10,767 bases of DNA from Geosporobacter sp040797825. GTDB taxonomy: Bacteria > Bacillota > Clostridia > Peptostreptococcales > Thermotaleaceae. Where the stretch lies: the NCBI GenBank assembly GCA_040797825.1, contig JBFNEZ010000135.1, forward strand, positions 1-10,767, in the 5' to 3' direction. Positions 6,560 through 10,767 of this stretch are shown here, in pieces (positions within the stretch are counted from its first letter, which is position 1; each line of letters opens with the position of its first letter). Made by a program: the position numbers and the translations under genes. The notes under the pieces were generated by a model, which saw nothing but the letters and a program-made list of their open reading frames with translations, did no database searches and was not told where the DNA came from.

Positions 6560-7747
6560 TCAAAAATATTCATGGATATAGGTTTTCTTTCGCTGGAAGA
6601 GACCTGACAGAAGCTCTCTATCGGCAAAGGGAGCAATCCTAACCAGCTCTAGGGCTTCTGCCTGTTCAATGTCAATAACACCCCAGAAAAGCTGGGATAG
6701 GGTGTTGATTTTACAGTGTACATCTACCGGCCCAGCAGGTTCTTCTCGAACCTCAATCTTACCCTTTTGGATATCAAATAGAAAGCGGTTATGATTCCAA
6801 GGCGCAGAGCTGTCCTCCACCTCTAGGCATATTTTCCCGGAAAGTAGAGGGGAAAAGTGACTGTGCTCAAAGGCACCCTTCACATTGACGATTCTACCAG
6901 CCATGAAAGGGAGAACTTTCACTGAATTTAAAGGCTTTGGAGTGATGGTATCCTGGAGATAAAGATGGGTTACATCTCCAAAGGGAGCATCCCAAGAGAT
7001 CCTTTCGATTTGAGATTTATGTCGGTAGAGAAAGTCAAAGATAGATTTTTGTGCCGCTGGAGAAGTATAGGCCAACTCCTTCCCATGAAGCCCATAGTCC
7101 TCCATATAATAGAGCATATAACCTATGGGTTCTTGGTTTTCATCTCGCAGCAAAAAGCCATGTCCACCATCGTGAAGCAAATCTTGTAAAAGATGTTGCC
7201 AATCTCTTTCACTTCTTAAGACATGACCATGATATCCCCTCAGATATTGCTGATAGATAGAATCTAGGGAGGCTAGATCCTTCCTTGGATCAATTCTAGA
7301 GAAAAAACCTGATGGCTTCGAAAGTTTTTTTAGATTTTGTATAGGCGTTTCGTAACGAAGCAGGGAATAACAGAGCTCCCAGCCATAGGGGACGTAGTAG
7401 TGGGTATCAAAGGGCATTAGAATGGATAGGTGATGATTTCTAGCAGCCATTTCCTCAAGGGCCTTCTTTAACAAGGGTTTCATGAAGCCCCGATTTCTAT
7501 ACTCTGGAGCAGTAACCACCCCAACCACATAGGAACAGGAAAATGGATTTTCATGTAAAAATAATTGATAAGGGTTTAGCTGCAAGGAAGAGATGAGGTG
7601 CTCATCAACAAAAACCCCCAGGGTATTTTCGGGCTGAAATACTTCTTCAAAGTACCAGCTATAAAAAGGTTCATTTTTTTCAAAAGCATATCCCCACAGT
7701 TTTTTCGCAGTGGGGATATCTTTTCTTTTTAGAAGCTTAATCTCCAT
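6560..7747 (-). CDS. Eis-like GNAT N-acetyltransferase with C-terminal SCP2-like domain
   Basis: 395 aa from the chosen start. An upstream in-frame ATG at 7777 would overlap the previous gene and lacks a Shine-Dalgarno; the ATG at 7747 has AGAGGTG 5 nt upstream. The N-terminal GNAT domain has acetyl-CoA motif A, VVGVVTAPEYRNRGFMKPLL (74-93), and the family segment DTHYYVPYGWEL (114-125). A second GNAT-like domain (about 150-280) and a C-terminal sterol-carrier-like domain (about 285-395) follow, the arrangement of Mycobacterium Eis. The protein ends in EYF; in Eis the C-terminal Phe carboxylate acts in catalysis, so the intact aromatic end fits an active enzyme. Eis relatives acetylate several amino groups of aminoglycosides or lysines; the substrate here is unknown. 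Its start is 10 nt beyond the stop of the preceding gene, whose TAG overlaps its Shine-Dalgarno. Confidence 0.85.
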   Translation of the reverse strand: MEIKLLKRKDIPTAKKLWGYAFEKNEPFYSWYFEEVFQPENTLGVFVDEHLISSLQLNPYQLFLHENPFSCSYVVGVVTAPEYRNRGFMKPLLKKALEEMAARNHHLSILMPFDTHYYVPYGWELCYSLLRYETPIQNLKKLSKPSGFFSRIDPRKDLASLDSIYQQYLRGYHGHVLRSERDWQHLLQDLLHDGGHGFLLRDENQEPIGYMLYYMEDYGLHGKELAYTSPAAQKSIFDFLYRHKSQIERISWDAPFGDVTHLYLQDTITPKPLNSVKVLPFMAGRIVNVKGAFEHSHFSPLLSGKICLEVEDSSAPWNHNRFLFDIQKGKIEVREEPAGPVDVHCKINTLSQLFWGVIDIEQAEALELVRIAPFADRELLSGLFQRKKTYIHEYF

Positions 7748-7757
7748 AAAAACACCT

Positions 7758-8696
7758 CTATAGTATGGTAACATCATACTTTTCTAACAATTTGATAGGA
7801 TGATAGGATTCCTTTGCCTTCCGAAGATTTTCAAAGCCCATATCCTCTTCTCGGTTTACATAAGTGATATGCTCACATTCATTTCTGCAAAAAAGTGTAT
7901 TGATGGCTTGATAGAGTCCTCGAATTTCAGCATTGGCCTTTTCAATGTGTACCAACAGGGTATCATTGTCAGTTTTTTCTCCTAAAGTAAAGGCTTCTAC
8001 CTGATTATGAATGACAATGGCTGCTCCTGTATAGCCTAGACGATCCATGTGGCTAAGGGCTTGATAGATGGCTTTTTCTTCATTCTCAAGAAGGCTTTTT
8101 TCAAGGGGAGAAGCTTCATCATCCATCAATCTGCGGGTTAAGCTCATACATCCATCTATAAGAGCAGGAGTCAATGGGACGTATTCATAAGCTGTATTTT
8201 TTTTAAAATGGTTAAAATGATTTTTTTTGGAGTGAAATCTACGACCCTGCAGTTTGGATAAATCTTCAGCAGAATAAATATAATCAAAATTATCCCGATC
8301 CGGTGCTGCTTCTATATCATGATCTCGAAGGCTTTGGAATACTTCAAGTAAAGGTTCTGGTACAAATTTCATCTTCAAGGGAGCCTTGCCTGTTCTCAGG
8401 CGCTGCTTTAGAACTTCTAGGGCCCTGGAAAGCTTTACAGGATCATAGACCTGTAGGGTTAAGGGTGGAAATAAAAAGGGTTCCCCATAATAATAGCCTG
8501 AAATACATAGGAAATCATGGATGATCTCATAGCGTAGATGATAGAGGTGGCGCCACATAAACAAATTGGTAAAGTTGATGTCAGAAATTTGGTAAGGATA
8601 GCTCTGAATATAACGGTTAAATAAAGCTTTATCCTCAATACGAATTTCATTAGATAGACAATTGGAATCTTCTGTACAAACTTGGTGTGATAACAT
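7758..8696 (-). CDS. DUF2156 protein (phosphatidylglycerol lysyltransferase C-terminal-like)
   Basis: 312-aa soluble protein of the DUF2156 family, a double-GNAT fold related to the catalytic domain of MprF/LysX, which transfers an amino acid from aminoacyl-tRNA to a lipid. Family marks are KLQGRRFHSKKNHFNHFKK (148-166), the strand GAAIVIHNQVEAFTLGE (224-240), HIEKANAEIRGLYQAINTLFC (first part 250-262) and YVNREEDMGFENLRKAKESY (279-298). The transmembrane flippase part of true MprF is absent, so it is a stand-alone transferase-like protein. Start ATG at 8696 with AAGGAGA (8702-8708 on the complement), about 5 nt away. First gene of a two-gene minus-strand operon with the Eis-like acetyltransferase. 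Substrate not predictable from sequence; cell-wall or lipid aminoacylation is a guess from the family. Confidence 0.82.
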   Translation of the reverse strand: MLSHQVCTEDSNCLSNEIRIEDKALFNRYIQSYPYQISDINFTNLFMWRHLYHLRYEIIHDFLCISGYYYGEPFLFPPLTLQVYDPVKLSRALEVLKQRLRTGKAPLKMKFVPEPLLEVFQSLRDHDIEAAPDRDNFDYIYSAEDLSKLQGRRFHSKKNHFNHFKKNTAYEYVPLTPALIDGCMSLTRRLMDDEASPLEKSLLENEEKAIYQALSHMDRLGYTGAAIVIHNQVEAFTLGEKTDNDTLLVHIEKANAEIRGLYQAINTLFCRNECEHITYVNREEDMGFENLRKAKESYHPIKLLEKYDVTIL

Positions 8697-8743
8697 AAAA
8701 ATCTCCTTACTTATTATATTAATTTGGATGATGGGTCCATGAT

Positions 8744-8774
8744 GAAACTACTTTAAAGAAAGTAGTTTCTTTTT
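8744..8774 (+). terminator. Terminator-like hairpin on the plus strand inside the DUF2156 leader
   Basis: GAAACTACTTT (8744-8754) pairs perfectly with AAAGTAGTTTC (8759-8769) around AAAG and is followed by five T on the plus strand. No plus-strand gene lies just upstream. On the minus strand it is a hairpin in the predicted 130-nt leader, enclosed by ATTTGG/CCAAAT (8722-8727/8781-8786). It may block readthrough toward the DUF3793 promoter or act as a leader structure. Confidence 0.45.
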
Positions 8775-8837
8775 GTATACCCAAATCTATAGAAAATAAT
8801 CGGCGTATTTTTTGGAACGAACAAAGAATACAGCAAT

Positions 8838-8866
8838 ATTATATAATTCTGTATACAGAAAAGCAA
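8838..8866 (-). promoter_or_regulatory. Promoter of the DUF2156-acetyltransferase operon
   Basis: On the minus strand TTGCTT (8866-8861), a 17-bp spacer and a perfect TATAAT (8843-8838). Predicted start near 8831, giving a leader of about 135 nt. Confidence 0.6.
8847..8860. promoter_or_regulatory. Perfect 14-bp palindrome in the promoter spacer: candidate operator
   Basis: TTCTGTATACAGAA is fully self-complementary and sits between the -35 and -10 hexamers of the minus-strand promoter, where bound protein would block or remodel RNA polymerase. The regulator is not encoded recognisably in the window. A half match, TGTATAC, recurs at 8774-8780. Confidence 0.45.
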
Positions 8867-8909
8867 ATATCTTTCCATAAAGAATCATGCTGAGAATTTA
8901 GAAAAAACT

Positions 8910-8938
8910 TTGACAAAAATCCAAAAAGATAATAATAT
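8910..8938 (+). promoter_or_regulatory. Sigma-A promoter of the DUF3793 gene
   Basis: Perfect TTGACA (8910-8915), a 17-bp spacer and TAATAT (8933-8938). An overlapping perfect TATAAT at 8936-8941 has a 20-bp spacer. Predicted start is near 8945. Confidence 0.65.
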
Positions 8939-8952
8939 AATATATTATAAAC

Positions 8953-8965
8953 GATAATGAATATC
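8953..8965 (+). promoter_or_regulatory. Fur-family box downstream of the DUF3793 promoter
   Basis: GATAAT-G-AATATC resembles the 6-1-6 core of the Fur box, GATAATnATTATC, with one of six symmetric pairs disrupted. It lies about 8-20 bp after the predicted start point, where a repressor would obstruct transcription. A Fur-family gene is encoded just beyond, but which family member binds is unknown. Confidence 0.5.
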
Positions 8966-8992
8966 AATACCATGTGAAAATTAAATCTAAAA

Positions 8993-9000
8993 GGGGGGGG
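8993..9000 (+). promoter_or_regulatory. G8 tract acting as Shine-Dalgarno
   Basis: Eight consecutive G preceded by AAAA lie 5 nt before the GTG start of the DUF3793 gene. Nothing else near the start can pair with 16S rRNA. A homopolymer of this length is prone to slippage, which could shift spacing and translation level. Confidence 0.6.
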
Positions 9001-9005
9001 ATAGC

Positions 9006-9605
9006 GTGAAAAAAACTATAGACAATTGTTTTTGTTTGCAAGAAGGAAGCGTAGAATTTGAAACATGGCTTGTAGAGATATTAGGACCAGTTTTGATGGG
9101 GGTAAAACCCGCAGAAATTCTTAGCTTTTCTTCAAAAGGAGAAGGAAATCAAAGAAAAGTAGAAATTATACATAGAATCTTTTCAAATCATACCAAGATA
9201 CGCTATCAAAAAATTTCCTATAGAGATATATGTACCAAGTTCATCTTTTATCACCCAGAAGCTTTAGATAGGGTTTTGAAGGAGTCTAGAAACCAAAGAT
9301 TTTTGCAATCCATTGGCTACCACAGACTTTACAGCAGGGAAATGTACTTAAGGATTCTAGAAGAAAAGATTGCTGGGGGAGAAATTCCAGATGAAATCGG
9401 CATATTTTTAGGATATCCCCTAAAGGATGTAATTGGTTTTATGGGGCATCCTTCCTTACGGCTTACAAAAATCAATGGATGGCGAATCTATGGAGATACT
9501 CGATTATCCGATGAAATCTATATCAGCTTTGTCCATGCAAGAAAGCAAGTAAGGGAGATGCTTGGGAGCAATAGCCCCAGTCAAATTTTACTTGCCTTAT
9601 CTTAA
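9006..9605 (+). CDS. DUF3793 family protein
   Basis: 199 aa, GTG start. It matches the DUF3793 family (PF12672) of Clostridia, whose function is unknown. Marks are WLVEILGPVLMGVKPAEILS (21-40), KFIFYHPEALDRVLK (78-92), the strongly conserved EIGIFLGYPLKDVIGF (130-145) and GWRIYGD (158-164), close to the usual 190-210 residue length. No signal peptide or membrane segment; probably cytoplasmic. From memory, members often sit beside flavodoxin or iron-regulated genes, and the Fur-like box in front of this one agrees. It converges on the Zur-type regulator with 12 nt between stops and no hairpin between them. A role in iron or heme metabolism is inference only. Confidence 0.8.
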   Translation: MKKTIDNCFCLQEGSVEFETWLVEILGPVLMGVKPAEILSFSSKGEGNQRKVEIIHRIFSNHTKIRYQKISYRDICTKFIFYHPEALDRVLKESRNQRFLQSIGYHRLYSREMYLRILEEKIAGGEIPDEIGIFLGYPLKDVIGFMGHPSLRLTKINGWRIYGDTRLSDEIYISFVHARKQVREMLGSNSPSQILLALS

Positions 9606-9617
9606 AATCAATGCCAA

Positions 9618-10058
9618 TTAAATTTTGGGGTGAGGGTGCTTGCATTTCTCACAATAACCAAACAGTTCAAATTTATGGTCTGTTAAGGTGAAGTTTTTGC
9701 TTTTCATTTGTTCATTGGCCTGTTGAAAGGGACAAAAGTCGATTACTTCTGTCTTGCCACAGCCTTTACAGATAATATGATGATGGTGGTTCTCTTCACA
9801 AATGAGTTCATAATGAAAGGCTCCTTCATTGATGCTGGTTTTATGAAGGATACCTAGTTTTTCAAATATTTCAAGATTACGATAGATAGTAGAAAAGTTT
9901 GTCTGAGGGTATTTTTCTTTAGACCGTTGATAAATTTCCTCTGCAGACAAGAAGCGATCTTTATGTTCCAAGAAAACATCTATCATGGCACTTCGTTGAT
10001 GGGTTACTTTATATTCCTTTTCTTTTAAAATCTCTATAATATGCTCCTTATCTATCAT
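9618..10058 (-). CDS. zur: Fur-family metalloregulator, Zur-type
   Basis: 146 aa from ATG at 10058, chosen because AGGAG (10071-10067) is 8 nt upstream; an in-frame GTG at 10067 overlaps that site. An N-terminal winged helix (about 1-80) contains the recognition helix FSTIYRNLEIFEKLG. The C-terminal part has the metal-sensing stretch NHHHHIICKGCGK and the structural zinc cysteines CKGC (97-100) and CEKC (136-139). The pattern CGKTEVIDFCP followed by HKFELFGYCEKC resembles Bacillus subtilis Zur as I recall it, rather than Fur or PerR. With Zn2+ bound, such proteins repress zinc uptake genes, and a znu operon lies 3.2 kb to the left. Fur specificity cannot be ruled out. Confidence 0.8.
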   Translation of the reverse strand: MIDKEHIIEILKEKEYKVTHQRSAMIDVFLEHKDRFLSAEEIYQRSKEKYPQTNFSTIYRNLEIFEKLGILHKTSINEGAFHYELICEENHHHHIICKGCGKTEVIDFCPFQQANEQMKSKNFTLTDHKFELFGYCEKCKHPHPKI

Positions 10059-10089
10059 GGGTTTCACTCCTACTTAGTCTCTTGTCTTC

Positions 10090-10118
10090 ATTTTATAATA
10101 AGTCGGTTAATTTATCAA
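10090..10118 (-). promoter_or_regulatory. Promoter of the Zur-type regulator gene
   Basis: On the minus strand TTGATA (10118-10113), 17 bp, TAAAAT (10095-10090), about 30 bp before the start codon. Good hexamers; the -35 lies inside the dyad at 10103-10122. Confidence 0.55.
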
Positions 10119-10122
10119 CCGA
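10103..10122. promoter_or_regulatory. Inverted repeat over the regulator's -35: candidate operator
   Basis: TCGGTT (10103-10108) and AACCGA (10117-10122) are perfect arms; counting the next two bases, seven of eight pairs match. The dyad covers the -35 of the regulator's promoter and could serve autoregulation. It does not resemble the dyad upstream of znuA. Confidence 0.4.
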
Positions 10123-10193
10123 TTGTGATAAAGGCTAAAGACGATCCTATTGTTTATGGGTAAAAGTTTTTTAAAGAAGAATATTTCAACAAT

Positions 10194-10231
10194 AAAAATC
10201 AGCAGATGCAATATGCAATCTGCTGATTTTT
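10194..10231 (-). terminator. Strong bidirectional terminator
   Basis: A perfect 14-bp stem, AAAAATCAGCAGAT (10194-10207) with ATCTGCTGATTTTT (10218-10231), ends in T5 on both strands. It starts 16 nt after the stop of the small minus-strand gene to its right, which it most likely terminates, insulating the regulator promoter from readthrough. Confidence 0.8.
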
Positions 10232-10247
10232 GAATGGGTTGGAAATG

Positions 10248-10358
10248 TCATGAAGGATTTGCCTCTACACAGTCCTGAGAAGGATCGGTTTTCTTTTCAT
10301 CCTTTGAATCTATTGCAAAATATAGGAGAATACAAAATAAAATTAACAATCCTTCCAT
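10248..10358 (-). CDS. Small membrane protein of 36 aa, function unknown
   Basis: Reads MEGLLILFCILLYFAIDSK, then a polar tail DEKKTDPSQDCVEANPS. The first 17 residues form one hydrophobic helix; the rest is charged and hydrophilic, so a single-pass or membrane-anchored peptide with the tail probably in the cytoplasm or outside. It is supported by a complete expression unit: extended -10 promoter about 33 nt upstream, GGCGGTGAT Shine-Dalgarno 4 nt before the ATG and a strong hairpin terminator after the TGA. I recognise no family. It lies between the divergent regulator and lipoprotein genes. Alternatives are a noncoding RNA with chance coding potential, but the well placed ribosome site argues against that. 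Confidence 0.6.
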   Translation of the reverse strand: MEGLLILFCILLYFAIDSKDEKKTDPSQDCVEANPS

Positions 10359-10390
10359 TTTAATCACCGCCGGTCTATAAGTTTCAATTC

Positions 10391-10399
10391 ATTATAGCA
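10391..10399 (-). promoter_or_regulatory. Extended -10 promoter of the small membrane protein gene
   Basis: On the minus strand TG-C-TATAAT (10399-10391), a perfect hexamer with extended element. No matching -35 at 17 bp (ATTTTT). Predicted start near 10384. To the right, positions 10400-10610 hold no gene or clear promoter that I can support. Confidence 0.55.
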
Positions 10400-10627
10400 T
10401 AAAAAATATTCTGAAAAATAGATGTCATCAGATTGTAATGAAACTGTAAATAATGTAATAAAATGGTTTTGCTTGTATAAGTTTGCAGTCATTAGAACAG
10501 ATTTTATTTTTAAGATTTTCCACGGATTGGAATTAACTATAAAAATTACATCGTGTAGTTCTTCTAGAATAGGACAAAAATATGAACAGAAAGCAAATAT
10601 TTTCACATTGAAAGGAGAAGTACAAGT

Positions 10628-10767
10628 ATGAGATTCTATAAATCGATTACCATGTTTATTGTATTTACGCTCATTATAGGATTAATAGCAGTAGGTTGTG
10701 CTCCTGCAAGAAGGCCCATCACCGATCAAGGAACCACACCAGGTACAGGAGGAGTCGGTGGTACAGG
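10628..10767 (+). CDS. Lipoprotein, N-terminal part only; possible YhcN/YlaJ-type spore lipoprotein
   Basis: The gene runs off the right edge; 46 complete codons are visible. It begins MRFYKSITMFIVFTLIIGLI, then the lipobox AVGC with the lipidated Cys at 24, followed by APARRPITDQGTTPGTGG and a Gly/Thr-rich linker. AAGGAG at 10612-10617 lies 10 nt before the ATG. The short GCAPARRP start with a low-complexity linker resembles clostridial YhcN/YlaJ sporulation lipoproteins, but the diagnostic domain lies beyond the window, so only the lipoprotein call is firm. No promoter could be assigned. Confidence 0.7.
   Translation, partial: MRFYKSITMFIVFTLIIGLIAVGCAPARRPITDQGTTPGTGGVGGT

Larger units (their letters stand above)
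8697..9005. other. Divergent regulatory region between the DUF2156 operon and the DUF3793 gene
   Basis: This 309-bp stretch has no convincing gene. From left to right it holds the minus-strand Shine-Dalgarno, an 11-bp hairpin (8744-8769), the minus-strand promoter with its palindromic spacer, the plus-strand promoter, a Fur-like box and a G8 Shine-Dalgarno. TGTATAC occurs twice (8774-8780 and 8850-8856). Confidence 0.7.

Noticed and set aside
7747..7777. Acetyltransferase start at 7777
   Set aside because: It would overlap the DUF2156 gene and lacks a Shine-Dalgarno; the ATG at 7747 has AGAGGTG and starts at the conserved GNAT region.
8720..8739. Eight-codon leader peptide (MDPSSKLI) on the minus strand
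   Set aside because: No ribosome site and no run of regulatory codons.
8697..8831. T-box or known riboswitch in the DUF2156 leader
   Set aside because: No T-box sequence, no specifier hairpin pattern and no recognised aptamer core; only simple hairpins are visible.
10364..10606. Minus-strand open frame of 80 codons
   Set aside because: No Shine-Dalgarno, overlaps the small-gene promoter, and composition is that of AT-rich intergenic DNA.
10422..10631. Plus-strand open frame of 69 codons before the lipoprotein
   Set aside because: No ribosome site, no domain, and it runs over the well supported lipoprotein start.

Overview
This window looks like chromosomal DNA from a low-GC, spore-forming Firmicute of class Clostridia, possibly of the Alkaliphilus/Natronincola type. 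Reasons are the AT-rich intergenic DNA, strong AGGAGG-type ribosome binding sites, TTG and GTG starts, a DUF3793 gene (a mainly clostridial family), a Zur-like Fur-family regulator and a probable YhcN/YlaJ-type spore lipoprotein. The lineage is inferred from gene content; no rRNA is present.

Layout. (1) Positions 1-1636: an FMN-binding glutamate-synthase-like enzyme on the minus strand, whose 3' end runs into a dense series of perfect short hairpins (7-183). (2) Positions 1637-6434: a plus-strand metal locus. A promoter overlapped by an inverted repeat leads into znuA-znuC-znuB, a zinc-type ABC importer. A YraQ/DUF318-type permease and a TIGR03943-type membrane partner follow, and a strong terminator ends the unit. 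ZnuA and the DUF318 permease both carry long His-rich stretches. (3) Positions 6560-8696: a minus-strand pair, a DUF2156 (lysyl-PG-synthetase-like GNAT) protein followed by an Eis-like acetyltransferase. The pair is driven from about 8866 by a promoter whose spacer is a perfect 14-bp palindrome. (4) Positions 8910-9605: a DUF3793 protein with a clear promoter, a Fur-like box and a run of eight G as its Shine-Dalgarno. (5) Positions 9618-10058: a convergent Zur-type Fur-family repressor. (6) Positions 10194-10399: a previously uncalled 36-codon minus-strand gene with its own extended -10 promoter, Shine-Dalgarno and terminator. (7) From 10628: the start of a lipoprotein cut off by the window end.

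How it fits together. The importer captures Zn2+ (or a similar divalent metal) outside the cell with ZnuA, moves it through ZnuB and powers this with ZnuC. The YraQ/TIGR03943 pair is probably a second, metal-linked membrane system expressed with it. The Zur-like repressor 3.6 kb downstream is the obvious candidate regulator. The DUF3793 gene with a Fur-like box suggests that an iron or zinc starvation response extends across the right half of the window. No CRISPR array, insertion sequence, rRNA or tRNA was seen.
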